Assembly (NCBI GenBank): GCA_946479515.1
Contig: CAMLGF010000003.1
Span: 1 to 64,000, forward strand
Reading direction: 5' to 3'
Source of the DNA: an uncultured Pseudomonadota bacterium
Lineage (GTDB): Bacteria; Pseudomonadota; Gammaproteobacteria; Steroidobacterales; Steroidobacteraceae
Length of the DNA stretch: 64,000 bases
Positions 42,523 to 53,741 of this stretch are shown one piece after another. Below the pieces are notes generated by a model. That model was given only the letters and a program-made list of their open reading frames with translations, was not told the origin of the DNA and made no database searches. A program made the translations under genes and the position numbers. Within the stretch, counting starts at the first letter, position 1. Every line of letters starts with the position of its first letter.

Positions 42523-43281
42523 TCAATCGCCGCTACGGCCGTCCTGTCCGCGCTCCAGAAATCTCAATGACCACTCGAGCGGCGTGTCCGCGTCGTGCCT
42601 GAAGGCGCGACGCCACGCAGGCGGCGCTGTCTCGCGCCAGCAGCGCTCGGTTGAACCACCCACGAGCACCACCGGTCCCGGCGGCAGCAGGAAACCTTGC
42701 GCGCCGGCGAAGTTCTCGATGGCCGACGGACTCCAGAAGCAGAAGCCGCAGGGCAGGGGCGCGTCGCGCAATGCGGTGAGTTCCTGCGCAAGGTTCGCCG
42801 GTGCTTCCGTGGAATAGACGGCCTTCTCGTGCAGGACGAAGCGCTGCGACAGCGTCGCGACGCCGGCGAGGTGCTCCGGCTGTCGCAGTGCCGCTTCGCT
42901 GGTCGGGTAGAAGATCGCCGCGCCCGACGGGATGGCAGCCGACTCGTGCACGGCCTGCGCCAACTCGCGCACGCCGCCGCGCGCGCTGAGGCCCACGCGG
43001 ATGCCGCGCGCTTCCAGCGCCGCGGAGGTCGTCGGCGCGAGGGCGGCGATCGTGACGTTCCTGTCCACGTCACGCGGCATGTCGATACGCGCCGCGGCGG
43101 CGCGGCTGGTGACGAACAGCACCGCGGGTCCGTCCGCGCCCATGCGTCGCAGCTCGGGCCAGTCGCGCCACTGGTGCTCGATGCAGGGCACGGCCAACGC
43201 CAGAAAATTCTGCCGACGCAGCTGGATGACCACACTGTCGGCATGCGGCTGGGACTTGGTGATGATCCAGTTGTGGGGCAC
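42523..43281 (-). CDS. hemD: uroporphyrinogen-III synthase
   Basis: 252 residues. Two-domain HemD fold with low sequence conservation: WIITKSQPHADSVVIQLRRQ at the N-terminus, VLFVTSRAAAARID, GLSARGGVRELAQAV and FCFWSPSAIENFAGAQ in the second domain. It closes the hydroxymethylbilane ring with inversion of ring D. It is transcribed away from hemE across 127 nt, and the remaining heme genes flank it, which supports the call. hemD is often placed near hemC; here it is on the opposite strand. Confidence 0.78.
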   Translation of the reverse strand: MPHNWIITKSQPHADSVVIQLRRQNFLALAVPCIEHQWRDWPELRRMGADGPAVLFVTSRAAAARIDMPRDVDRNVTIAALAPTTSAALEARGIRVGLSARGGVRELAQAVHESAAIPSGAAIFYPTSEAALRQPEHLAGVATLSQRFVLHEKAVYSTEAPANLAQELTALRDAPLPCGFCFWSPSAIENFAGAQGFLLPPGPVVLVGGSTERCWRETAPPAWRRAFRHDADTPLEWSLRFLERGQDGRSGD

Positions 43282-43408
43282 GGCGCCGCGATGGTAGCAA
43301 GCGGCCGCGCGCGTTCCGGCCGGGTTGTGGCCGCCGTGACACAGCTGTGACAGATCGCCGCGGCGGCGACCGTACGCTTACGTTTGATTTCCATGGGGTT
43401 TATCCACG

Positions 43409-44443
43409 ATGCACTCGCGTGAGCGATTCCTCGCGGCGCTGCGCGGTGACGCGCTCGACCGCCCACCGGTGTGGTTGATGCGCCAGGCCGGCCGCTATCT
43501 GCCCGGCTACCGCGCGCTGCGCGCCGAGCACAGTTTCTGGGACGTCTGCCAGAACCCCGAGCTATCGACGCGCGCCGCGCTCGAGCCGCTCGACAGGTTC
43601 AAGCTGGACGCGGCCATCGTGTTCTCCGACATCCTGGTGGTGCCGCTGGCCATGGGTCTCGGTGTGAGCTTCGGCCCGGGCGAAGGCCCGCGCATCGCGC
43701 GCCCCCTGCGCACCGGCGCGGACCTGGATGCCTGGCAGCTGGACGGCGTGCTCGATCGCATCGCCTATCTACCCAACGCGGTGAAGCATCTGAAAGCCAC
43801 CCTGCAGGACCGCTACGGCATCCTCGGGTTCGCCGGCGCACCGTTCACGCTGTTCGCCTATTGCGTCGAAGGCGGTGGCAGCGACGATTTCCGCGAGGCG
43901 CGCACGCTCATGCATCGCGATCCGCAGCTCGCCAAGCGCGCCCTGAACACCATCGCCGACGTGGTGGCGGGGCTGCTGATGCGCCAGGTCGAGGCCGGCG
44001 CGGATGCGGTGCAATTGTTCGATTCCTGGGGCGGTCTGCTCGCGCCCGACGAATACCGGGAGTTTGCCTTGCCGGCGCTGCAGCGGATCACCGAAAAGCT
44101 GCGGGCCCGCAACGTGCCGACGTTGCTGTTCGTGCGCGGTGGCCACCACCTGCTGCCCCTGCTCGGCGAGACCGGCGTCACCGGCTTCTCGCTCGACTGG
44201 CGCACCGAGTGGCAGGTGGCGCGCGAGATGTATCCCGAGCACCTGCTGCAGGGAAACATCGATCCGGTGCTGTTGCTGGGCAGCGCGGACGTGATCCGCC
44301 AGCGCACCCGCGCGCTGCTCGAGACCATGAAGCGCACCTCCGACGGACGCAGCTGCATCCTCAACCTGGGCCACGGCATCCTGCCGGGCACGCCGCCCGA
44401 GACGGTGGCTGCGCTCTGCGACACAGTGGCGGAATTTTCCTGA
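43409..44443 (+). CDS. hemE: uroporphyrinogen decarboxylase
   Basis: 344 residues. The four acetate groups of uroporphyrinogen III are decarboxylated to give coproporphyrinogen III. Seen are PVWLMRQAGRYLPGYRAL with the family Arg, IVFSDILVVPLAMGLGVSF with the catalytic Asp, FAGAPFTLFAYCVEGGGSDD and the C-terminal LQGNIDPVLLLGSADVIRQR and LNLGHGILPGTPPETV. First gene of the rightward heme cluster, 18 nt before hemA. Confidence 0.95.
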   Translation: MHSRERFLAALRGDALDRPPVWLMRQAGRYLPGYRALRAEHSFWDVCQNPELSTRAALEPLDRFKLDAAIVFSDILVVPLAMGLGVSFGPGEGPRIARPLRTGADLDAWQLDGVLDRIAYLPNAVKHLKATLQDRYGILGFAGAPFTLFAYCVEGGGSDDFREARTLMHRDPQLAKRALNTIADVVAGLLMRQVEAGADAVQLFDSWGGLLAPDEYREFALPALQRITEKLRARNVPTLLFVRGGHHLLPLLGETGVTGFSLDWRTEWQVAREMYPEHLLQGNIDPVLLLGSADVIRQRTRALLETMKRTSDGRSCILNLGHGILPGTPPETVAALCDTVAEFS

Positions 44444-44461
44444 CGGTCACGGGAACGGGCC

Positions 44462-45535
44462 ATGATCCCGCTCGCATTGGTAGGCATGAGTTATCGCGAG
44501 GCACCCGCCGCGGTGCGCGCGGCGCTCGCGGCCATCGATGCGACCGCCGGCGGACCGTCGCAACAACTGCTCGAAGCCGGTCAGGTCTCGGGCGTGGTGC
44601 GCATCGAGAGCTGTGCGCGCGTGGAATGGCTGTTTGCCGCCGAGCATCCGTCGTGGGCGGCCGAGCTGTTCAGCGCGACGCTCACGGGTGCGCCGGAAAA
44701 TCCCGATCGCCTGCGTCCGCGGGTGCGCCATGGGGCCGCCGCGGCAGGCGGACTGCTGCGCGTGGCCGCTGGGCTGGACTCGGTTGCGCAGGGCGAGCAC
44801 GCCATCGGCAACCAGGTGCTGCGCTCCTTCGAGCGCGCCCACGAGGCGGGCACGGTGTGCCGCAGCCTGCACGTGGTCTGGCGCGGTGTGGGTGAAATGC
44901 TCGGCCGCGCGCGCCGCATCCTGCCGCAGGGGCGCACGGGCGGCGTCCAGCAACTGGTCATCGACCGCCTCATCGATCTGCCGCGCGACGCGTCCATCGC
45001 CGTGTTCGGCCTGGGCGAGATCGGCCGCGCGATGTTGCGCGCGCTCGCGGACTCCGGCTACACGGAAGTGGAGAGTTTCAATCGCGCCAGCATGCGCGCC
45101 TTCGAGGGCGCAGTGGCGCGCGCCGCCGTGGTCATCGTGGCCTCGGGTGCGCCGCACGCCTGGCTCACGTTGCCGGCAGGCGAAGGACGCCGCGTGTTCG
45201 ACCTCGGCAGTCCGCAGCAGATCGCCGGCGCGCCTGGCTGGCGCCTGACCGCGCTCGATGAGCTGCTGGATGGCCACGGAGCCGTCCTGCCGGACGCCGA
45301 ATACGCCGCCCTCGAGGCCGAGTGCGCGGCGACGGCCGAGAAGATCTGCCAGACATTGCTGGCCCCGCCGCCCAGCGACACGCTCGCGGCGATGACCGCC
45401 ATCCGTACGGAATTCATGCAGAACAAACTACCCCGGCTGCTCGAAGGACTTCCGCCGCAGCGTGCCCGCAAACTCACCTCCGAGGTGAACGCCATGTTGC
45501 ACGAATTCATCTCGGCGGCGAGGCGCGAGCCGTGA
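44462..45535 (+). CDS. hemA: glutamyl-tRNA reductase, divergent
   Basis: 357 residues, about 60-70 shorter than typical GluTR. It reduces glutamyl-tRNA to glutamate-1-semialdehyde, the first step of C5 heme synthesis. The catalytic Cys is Cys51 in VVRIESCARVEWLFA, replacing the usual STCNR-E-Y. The region AGLDSVAQGEHAIGNQVLRS matches the GLDSM-x-GE-x-QI motif with changes, and SIAVFGLGEIGRAMLRAL is the NADPH site. The C-terminal dimerisation helices are short. Position between hemE and hemC/hemL supports the function. It overlaps hemC by 4 nt. Confidence 0.8.
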   Translation: MIPLALVGMSYREAPAAVRAALAAIDATAGGPSQQLLEAGQVSGVVRIESCARVEWLFAAEHPSWAAELFSATLTGAPENPDRLRPRVRHGAAAAGGLLRVAAGLDSVAQGEHAIGNQVLRSFERAHEAGTVCRSLHVVWRGVGEMLGRARRILPQGRTGGVQQLVIDRLIDLPRDASIAVFGLGEIGRAMLRALADSGYTEVESFNRASMRAFEGAVARAAVVIVASGAPHAWLTLPAGEGRRVFDLGSPQQIAGAPGWRLTALDELLDGHGAVLPDAEYAALEAECAATAEKICQTLLAPPPSDTLAAMTAIRTEFMQNKLPRLLEGLPPQRARKLTSEVNAMLHEFISAARREP

Positions 45536-46402
45536 CGGCGAGCATCATCGGCAGTCGCGGCAGCGATCTCGCGCTCTGGCAGTCGCACACCGTGCTCGCC
45601 GCGCTGCGCGAAGCCGCGCCGCAGGCGAACTGGCATCCCGACATCACCGTCATCGCCACGCGCGGCGATCTGGACCAGTCGCCGCTGCTGGTCGGCAGGA
45701 TGGAAAAGGGATTCTTCACGCGCGAGCTCGAGCTGGCGCTGCTCGAACGGCGCATCGATCTGGTGGTGCACTCGCTCAAGGACCTGCCCACTGCCACGCC
45801 CGAAGGCCTGCTGAATCGCACCCTGCTGCCGCGCGCACCGGCCGGGGACTGGCTGCTGATCCGCCGCGAGTTCCATGAGCCACGCGCGGACGGATTGCTG
45901 CCGCTGCGCAGCGGCGCGCGCGTCGGTGCGTCTTCCTTGCGCCGCGGCGCGCTGCTGGCGAGGTATGCGCCGCAGGCGTCATCGGTGCCATTGCGCGGCA
46001 ACGTGCCCACCCGCCTGCGCCGACTGGGCGAGGGCAGCAACGTGGACGCCATCATCCTGGCCGCGGCCGGTCTCACGCGGCTGGCGCTCGACCTTTCGGC
46101 CTTCGTGAAGATCGAGCTGCCGCCCGGGTGGTGGATTCCCGCGCCGGGCCAGGGCGCACTGGCCGCGCAATGCCGCGCCGGCGATGCCGCCATCGACGCC
46201 CAACTCGCGAAGCTCGCCGATCCTGCCTGTGTCGCGGCCACGCGCTGGGAACGCGAGTTCCTGCGTGTCATCGAGGGCGGCTGTTCCACGCCGTTCGGCT
46301 GCCACGTCGTCGGCGCGCGCGCGCATCTCGGCCTGGCCAGCGATGCCGGCTGGCTGGCCGGCACCGTCGAACTACCGCAAGATCTCTCCGAAGGAAAATC
46401 AC

Positions 46403-47727
<1,325 letters not shown>

Positions 47728-47728
<1 letters not shown>

Positions 47729-48759
47729 TGCGATCAGGACTGCGACAGTGGCTGGCGGAGCGCGCCGAGCTCATCGTGCTCGGCGTGACGCTGCTCGCCA
47801 CCGCCTCGCTGGTCGTCTGGTGGACCATCCTGCTGCGCGGCGAGATGCGCAGCAACGAATCGCTGGAGCGCGCGCTGCTCGCCACCCGCACCGGTCTCGC
47901 GGCGGCCGAGGTCGAGGAACGCCAACTCGAGATCAGCGCCCGGCACGACCGGCGCAAGGTCATGCTGGTGGGCGAGTCCACGCTGCTGGCGCTGCTGCTG
48001 TCGGGGAGCCTCGTGGTGCTGTTCCTGATCGCGCAGCGGCGCAAGCAGCAGCGCGAGGACATGGAGAAACTCCTGCAATTCACCAGCCACGAGTTCAAGA
48101 CGCCGGTTGCCGGCGTGAAGGGGCTGCTGCAGAGCCTCGCGATCGGCAGCATCCCCGAGTCGCAGCGCGCCGAGCTGATCCACCTCGGGCAGATGGAATG
48201 CGACCGGCTGGAGCACCTGGCCGAGACCATCCTCGCGTACCAGCGCGCCATGGCGCGCGATCCGCGCGAAGGCGGGCAGGACATCGACGTGGCGCGCTTC
48301 ATCGCCGAGCTGCTCGCGCATCGCGCGCGCACGTCCACGGGCGGCGCGGTGGAGCTGGGAAACATCGAAGCCGTGCAGGTGCGCGCCGACCGCGACGGGC
48401 TGCGCGTGATCCTCGAGAACCTGCTCGACAACGCCCACAAGTACGGCGGCGGCCAGGTGCGCATCGCCGCGAGCGTCGGCGAGGGGCGATGGCGGCTGGA
48501 TATCAGCGATCGCGGGCGCGGCTTCGCACCCGAAGCTGCCGAGAAGCTCTTCGACATACACAATCGCGGCAGCGGCGAGGGCATGACGCATGGCGCCGGC
48601 CTGGGACTGGCCATCGCGCGATCGCTGGCGCGGCGCATGGGCGGCGACATCACCGCGAGCAGTGGCGGACCGGGGCAGGGCGCGGTCTTCACCGTCAGTC
48701 TCGCGCTGGCGCCCCAGCCCGCGGCCACGGCCATCACCCCGGGTGCGGCCCATGGCTGA
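47728..48759 (+). CDS. sensor histidine kinase embedded in the heme operon
   Basis: 343 residues. Two membrane helices (about 15-36 and 84-102) flank a short ~45-residue periplasmic loop with a coiled-coil character, so external sensing is limited. Then a cytoplasmic HisKA with His121 in QFTSHEFKTPVAGVK and an HATPase with NLLDNAHKYGGG, DRGRGF and AGLGLAIARSLAR. No PAS domain is present. It lies between hemL and the regulator gene with a 1-nt and an 8-nt overlap, so it is co-translated with heme enzymes. The signal may be heme, oxygen or membrane state; none is shown. Confidence 0.88.
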
Positions 48760-49444
48760 GCGCATCGCCCTGGTCGAAGACGAACGCCTGGTGCGCGAAC
48801 TGGTCGCGGTGAATCTGCGCCACGCCGGTTACGAGATCGTCAGCGCGGGGAATTTCGAGGAAGGCAGGAAGCTGCTCGCCGGCGGCGATTACCAGCTCGC
48901 CATTCTCGACGTCATGCTGCCGGGCGGCGATGGCTTCGCACTGACGCGGCAGGCGCGCGACGCCGGCATCGACGCCCCCATACTCATGCTGACCGCGCGC
49001 AGCGACACGGTCTCCAAGGTGCGCGGGCTGGATGCCGGCGCCGATGACTATCTACCCAAGCCGTTCGACGTGAACGAGCTGCTGGCGCGGGTGCGCGCGC
49101 TGCTGCGGCGTGCCAGCGGGCGGCCGGCGAGCGCGCCGCCACGCCTGAGCTTCGCCTCGTACTGGGTGCGTTTCGACACCGGCCAGGCGCTCACCAACGA
49201 GGGCGAGGTGTCGCTGTCGGACAAGGAGCTGCGCCTCATGGAGGTGTTCTCGGCCAACGAGAATCGCGCGCTCACGCGCGCCGATCTGCTCGAGGAGGTC
49301 TGGGGCATGGACCAGTTCCCGACGGATCGCACGGTGGACAATTTCATCCTGAGACTGCGCAAGCTCTTCGAGCCCGATCCGGAGAACCCGGTGCACATCG
49401 TGACTCTGCGCGGCCGCGGATATCTCTTCCGGAGCGCGCCATGA
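48752..49444 (+). CDS. OmpR-family response regulator embedded in the heme operon
   Basis: 230 residues. Receiver domain with VEDE (8-11), Asp53 in ILDVMLPGGDG and ADDYLPKPFDV, and a C-terminal winged helix ending VTLRGRGYLFRS. The linker ASGRPASAPP separates the domains. ATG 48752 overlaps the kinase by 8 nt and the stop overlaps hemF by 4 nt. It probably controls genes in response to the adjacent kinase; a heme-biosynthesis target is suggested only by location. Confidence 0.9.
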   Translation: MAERIALVEDERLVRELVAVNLRHAGYEIVSAGNFEEGRKLLAGGDYQLAILDVMLPGGDGFALTRQARDAGIDAPILMLTARSDTVSKVRGLDAGADDYLPKPFDVNELLARVRALLRRASGRPASAPPRLSFASYWVRFDTGQALTNEGEVSLSDKELRLMEVFSANENRALTRADLLEEVWGMDQFPTDRTVDNFILRLRKLFEPDPENPVHIVTLRGRGYLFRSAP

Positions 49445-50400
49445 GCGCCACGGCCGCCGCCCGCGTCACGCCCATCGGTGCGCGCGAGATCGACGCGGCG
49501 CGCGAGTATTTCCTCGGGCTGCACACCCGTCTCAGTGATGCCTGGGCGGCCCTGGACCCGGGCGTGCCGCAGCGACGCGACGAATGGACGCGTCCCGAGG
49601 GTGACGTGCTCAGCGGCAATGGCCGCTTGTCGCTGATCGAGCTGGGCAACACCTTCGACCGCGCCGGCGCCGCCTTCAGCGACGTGTCCGGCGCCAAATT
49701 ACCGGCGGCGGCCAGCGAACGGCACACCGAGCTCGCAGGCCAGCCGTTCCGCGCCATGGGCACGAGCGTGGTGGTGCACCCGGTGAATCCCTACGCGCCC
49801 ACCTCGCATGCCAACGTGCGCCTGTTCACGGCGCGCGGTGGCGAGACCTGGTGGTTCGGCGGCGGCTTCGATCTCACCCCTGTCTACCCCTTCGACGAGG
49901 ACGCGCGCGCCTGGCATCGGGCGGCCAAGGCGGCGTGCGACCCGGCGGGCCCGCGCGCCTACCCGCTGCTCAAGGAGGCCTGCGACCGTTACTTCTATCT
50001 ACCGCACCGGGGCGAGACGCGCGGCATCGGCGGCCTGTTCGCCGACGACCTCAACGACGCGCACGCCGAGATCGGCGGTGACTTCGCGCATTGTTTCGCG
50101 CTGATCCGCCGCATCGGCGATGCCTACCTGGAAGCGTACGTGGACATCGTACGGCGGCGGCGCGACACCCCCTATGGCGAGCGCGAACAGGCTTTTCAGC
50201 GCCTGCGGCGCGGCCGTTACGTGGAATTCAATCTCGCCTTCGATCGCGGCACGCGATTCGGCCTGCAATCGAGCGCGCGCACGGAGTCGCTGCTGATGTC
50301 GCTGCCGCCCCGCGCCGAGTGGCGTTACGACCATGCGCCCGCGGCAGGTTCGCCGGAGGCCCGGCTGGCCGACTACCTCAAGCCGCGCCAGTGGCTGTGA
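49441..50400 (+). CDS. hemF: oxygen-dependent coproporphyrinogen III oxidase
   Basis: 319 residues. It oxidatively decarboxylates coproporphyrinogen III to protoporphyrinogen IX with O2. GTSVVVHPVNPYAPTSHANV, WWFGGGFDLTPVYPFDEDA and LLMSLPPRAEWRYDHAP are signature stretches. The N-terminal ~10 residues are slightly longer than E. coli HemF (299). Overlap of 4 nt with the regulator gene and 10 nt before hemH. It indicates an aerobic lifestyle; a HemN-type enzyme is not in the window. Confidence 0.95.
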   Translation: MSATAAARVTPIGAREIDAAREYFLGLHTRLSDAWAALDPGVPQRRDEWTRPEGDVLSGNGRLSLIELGNTFDRAGAAFSDVSGAKLPAAASERHTELAGQPFRAMGTSVVVHPVNPYAPTSHANVRLFTARGGETWWFGGGFDLTPVYPFDEDARAWHRAAKAACDPAGPRAYPLLKEACDRYFYLPHRGETRGIGGLFADDLNDAHAEIGGDFAHCFALIRRIGDAYLEAYVDIVRRRRDTPYGEREQAFQRLRRGRYVEFNLAFDRGTRFGLQSSARTESLLMSLPPRAEWRYDHAPAAGSPEARLADYLKPRQWL

Positions 50401-50410
50401 AGAGCGCGCC

Positions 50411-51427
50411 ATGAAGAGCGACAGAAAGAGTGGAATACTGCTGGTCAATTCCGGCACGCCCGCGACCCTGGCCACGCGCGACGTGCGCGCCTTCCTCGCG
50501 GGGTTGCTTGGCGACCCGCGCGTCGTGGAGCTGCCGCGCTGGCTGTGGCTGCCGATCCTCCACGGAATCATCCTGCGCGTGCGGCCTCGGGCCAGCGCAA
50601 AGAAATATGCCGCCATCTGGACGCCGCAGGGTTCGCCGCTGGCCGTGTACAGCGAGGGCCTGCGCGCCGGGGTCGAGCAGGCGTTGCACGGCGAGATGCC
50701 CGTGGCGCTGGCCATGCTGTACACCGGCGGCGCGACGGTGCGTGCCGCCATCGACTCGCTGCGCGCCGCGGGCGCCGGGCAGATCGTCGTGGTGCCGATG
50801 TTTCCGCAGTACTGCGCGGCCACCAGCGGCGCGGTGTTCGACCAGGTGAGTGCGGCATTGCGCGCCATGCGCCACGTTCCGTCGCTGCGCTTCATCTCCG
50901 ACTACCACGATCATCCGGCGTATCTCGACGCGCTCGCCAACAGCGTGCGCGACCATCGGCGTGAACAGGGCGGGGCCCAGCATCTGCTGATGTCCTTCCA
51001 CGGCATCCCCGAACGCTACGTCACGCGCGGCGATCCTTATCGGGCGCAGTGCGAGCGCACGGCCTCGCTGGTGGCCAGCCGTCTGGGCCTCGGCGCGGGC
51101 GAATGGACCCTGTCGTTCCAATCGCGATTCGGCGCGGATCGCTGGCTGCAGCCCTACACCATCGAGACGGTGGCGGCGCTGGCGAAACGGGGCGTGCGCC
51201 GCCTGTGCGTGATGTGTCCGGGCTTCGCCGCCGACTGCCTCGAGACCCTCGAGGAAATCGGACTGGAGAACCGCGACGCGTTCCTCGCGGCCGGCGGCGA
51301 GCAGTATCAGTACATCCCGGCGCTCAACGCGCGCGCGGATCACGTGGCGGCGATCGCCGCCCTGGTGGCGCGCGAGCTGGCTGCGCATGGCGGAACCGAA
51401 CACGGGGCGATGGCATGTTCTGGCTGA
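50411..51427 (+). CDS. hemH: ferrochelatase
   Basis: 338 residues. It inserts Fe2+ into protoporphyrin IX. ILLVNSGTPATLATRDVRAF, QIVVVPMFPQYCAATSGAVF, LLMSFHGIPERYVTRGDPY with the active-site His, LSFQSRFGADRWLQPYT and CPGFAADCLETLEEI match the family. The end overlaps hemJ by 13 nt. No extra cysteine-rich tail is seen, so the [2Fe-2S] version is unlikely. Confidence 0.95.
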   Translation: MKSDRKSGILLVNSGTPATLATRDVRAFLAGLLGDPRVVELPRWLWLPILHGIILRVRPRASAKKYAAIWTPQGSPLAVYSEGLRAGVEQALHGEMPVALAMLYTGGATVRAAIDSLRAAGAGQIVVVPMFPQYCAATSGAVFDQVSAALRAMRHVPSLRFISDYHDHPAYLDALANSVRDHRREQGGAQHLLMSFHGIPERYVTRGDPYRAQCERTASLVASRLGLGAGEWTLSFQSRFGADRWLQPYTIETVAALAKRGVRRLCVMCPGFAADCLETLEEIGLENRDAFLAAGGEQYQYIPALNARADHVAAIAALVARELAAHGGTEHGAMACSG

Positions 51428-51873
51428 AAGCGCTGCACATCATCGGCGTGGTGAGCTGGTTCGCGGGCCTGCTGTATCTGCCGCGGCTGTTCGTGTACCA
51501 CGCGCAGATCCAGTCCGGCGATCCGCGCGCGATCATCGACGACGAACGCGGCAATGCGCGCTTCAAGATCATGGAGCGCAAGCTGTTCATGATCATGACC
51601 ATCGGCGCGGTCATCGCGGTGGTGGGCGGCGTCGGCCTGCTCATCCTCGGCTCCCTCGGCCGTGCACCGGACTATCTACTCATGCGATGGCTGCACGTGA
51701 AGCTGGCCCTGGTGCTGCTGCTCGTGGGCTATCACGGCGCGTGCCTGGCGCTGCTGCAGCAGTTCGCCGCCGACCGCAATGCCCACGCGGAACGCTGGTA
51801 CCGGTTCTTCAACGAGGTGCCGGCACTGTTGCTCGTGGCCATCGTCATTCTCGTGGTAGTGAAACCGTTCTGA
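51415..51873 (+). CDS. hemJ: protoporphyrinogen IX oxidase HemJ
   Basis: 152 residues, membrane protein with four helices. FWLKALHIIGVVSWFAGLLY has the conserved His8, FVYHAQ follows, and LLMRWLHVKLALVLLLVGYH carries the second His/Lys set thought to bind heme. HemJ oxidises protoporphyrinogen IX to protoporphyrin IX in bacteria without HemG or HemY. It follows hemH with 13 nt overlap and ends the heme run; a 110-nt gap precedes the next gene. Confidence 0.93.
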   Translation: MFWLKALHIIGVVSWFAGLLYLPRLFVYHAQIQSGDPRAIIDDERGNARFKIMERKLFMIMTIGAVIAVVGGVGLLILGSLGRAPDYLLMRWLHVKLALVLLLVGYHGACLALLQQFAADRNAHAERWYRFFNEVPALLLVAIVILVVVKPF

Positions 51874-51983
51874 TGCCGCTGGCGGCGTGACCCGGCCCCG
51901 ACCCGGCGGGCTCGCAGTCCGCGCTGACCGACCGCTCGCGTTCCATTACGATTCGCCTCCCGGCAATCATGAGGAGAGCGTCC

Positions 51984-53723
51984 ATGCGCCCAGGAACCCT
52001 GGCATCCACCGCCTGCATGCTGGCAGCGTTGGCGCTCGGTGCCTGTTCGCGCCGGGCGGAGCCGCCGCAGCCGGCGCCAACGCCCGCGACCGGACAGCCG
52101 GCCGGCCTGCCCGGCCTGGTGAATACCTTCATCGAGGCGCGCATGAAGCGCGACCCGTACTTCGCCGTGCAATCGGGCCGGCACGAGTTCGACGGGCAGA
52201 TGCCCGACTGGAGCCGCGCCGCCATCGACGCCGACGTGGCCGAGCTGCGCGATTTCAAATCGCGGCTCGGCAAGGTCCCTGCCGCGGGGCTCAGCGACGC
52301 GCAACAGCTCGAGCGCGAGTATCTCGCCTGGGTCATCGACCGCGATCTGTTCTGGCTGGCAAACGTCGGTGAGCCGTTCCGCAACCCGGCCTGGTATCTC
52401 GATCGTCTCGATCCGTCCATGTACCTGACGCGCGAATACGCGCCGCTGCCGCAACGCCTGGCGGGGTTTCTCGGCTACGCGCGCGCGGTGCCGCGCCTGG
52501 CGGCGGACATCCGCGCCAACCTGCGCGCGCCGCTGCCCACGGCCTTCATCGAGCGCGGCGTGGCCGGCTTCGGCGGCTACGCCACGTTCTTCCGCGAAGA
52601 AATGCCGCCCATGATCGCCGGAGTGGCCGACGCGCAGCTCAAGAACGAGCTCACGTCAGCCGCGCAGGCCGCCGCGAAGGCCATGGACGAGCTGGCCGCA
52701 TGGCTCGAAGCGCAGCGCGCCAGCGGCACCGACTCGTTCGCGCTCGGGGGACCCACGTTCCTTGCCATGCTGCGCGAGACCGAGAGACTCGAGCTGCCGC
52801 TGGAAGAGCTCGAGCGGGTGGGGCGCCGCGACCTGGATCGCAATCTCACCGCCTTGCGCGAGGCCTGCGCGGCATACGCGCCGCGCACCTCGCTCAATGG
52901 CTGCGTCGACCGCATGCGCGCCGACAAGCCGCGCGGCGGTTCGGTCGAGGGCGCGCGCGCGCAGCTCGCCGAACTGCGCCAGTTCGTGCTCGATCACAAG
53001 ATCGTGAGCATTCCCACCGAGGAGCAGGCGCTGGTCGCCGAATCGCCGCCCTACAACCGCGGCAACTTCGCCTACATCAGCATTCCGGGGCCCTATGAGG
53101 ACCCGGCGGTGAAAGCCACCTACTACGTGGCGCCGCCGGATGCGAGCTGGAGCGCCGCTGAGCGCAATGCCTATCTACCCGGAAAGGCCTACCTGCTGTT
53201 CGTGTCGGCGCACGAGGTGTGGCCCGGTCACTTCCTGCAGGGGCAGTTCGCCAACCGCAATCCTTCGAAGCTCGCCGCGCTGTACTGGGACTACGCCTTC
53301 GGCGAGGGGTGGGCTCACTACGCCGAGGAGATGATGTACGACGCCGGGCTCGGCGCGGGCGATCCGCAGATGCGCGTCGGCATGCTCACCAATGCGCTGC
53401 TGCGTGACGTGCGGTTCGTGTCGGCGATCTGTCTGCATGCCGGCTGCATGACGCTCGCGGAATCGGAGCGGATGTTCCGCGAACAGGCGTTCGCCGACGC
53501 CGGTAATGCGCGCCAGCAGGCCCTGCGCGGCACCTACGATCCGGGCTACCTGGCCTATACGCTGGGCAAACTCATGATCCGCAAGCTGCACGCCGACTGG
53601 CTGGCCGCGAACCCAGGCGCCACGCTGCAGCAGTTCCACGACCGGTTCTTGTCCTTCGGCGTGCCGCCGGTGCCGCTCGTGCGCCGCGCCATGCTCGGCG
53701 AGTCCGCGGGTTCGCCGCTGTAA
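51984..53723 (+). CDS. DUF885 family lipoprotein (zinc-hydrolase-like)
   Basis: 579 residues from ATG 51984 (GGAG 10 nt upstream; ATG 51969 is in frame). Lipoprotein signal ACMLAALALGAC with lipobox LGAC. The DUF885 metalloprotease-like site is visible as SAHEVWPGHFLQG: His410, Glu411 and His416 in an HExxxGH pattern, with Glu further on in EGWAHYAEEMMYDAG. Members occur as secreted peptidase-like proteins of unknown substrate. It lies alone between hemJ and panD. Confidence 0.88.
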   Translation: MRPGTLASTACMLAALALGACSRRAEPPQPAPTPATGQPAGLPGLVNTFIEARMKRDPYFAVQSGRHEFDGQMPDWSRAAIDADVAELRDFKSRLGKVPAAGLSDAQQLEREYLAWVIDRDLFWLANVGEPFRNPAWYLDRLDPSMYLTREYAPLPQRLAGFLGYARAVPRLAADIRANLRAPLPTAFIERGVAGFGGYATFFREEMPPMIAGVADAQLKNELTSAAQAAAKAMDELAAWLEAQRASGTDSFALGGPTFLAMLRETERLELPLEELERVGRRDLDRNLTALREACAAYAPRTSLNGCVDRMRADKPRGGSVEGARAQLAELRQFVLDHKIVSIPTEEQALVAESPPYNRGNFAYISIPGPYEDPAVKATYYVAPPDASWSAAERNAYLPGKAYLLFVSAHEVWPGHFLQGQFANRNPSKLAALYWDYAFGEGWAHYAEEMMYDAGLGAGDPQMRVGMLTNALLRDVRFVSAICLHAGCMTLAESERMFREQAFADAGNARQQALRGTYDPGYLAYTLGKLMIRKLHADWLAANPGATLQQFHDRFLSFGVPPVPLVRRAMLGESAGSPL

Positions 53724-53741
53724 TCAAACACTGGAGACGCG

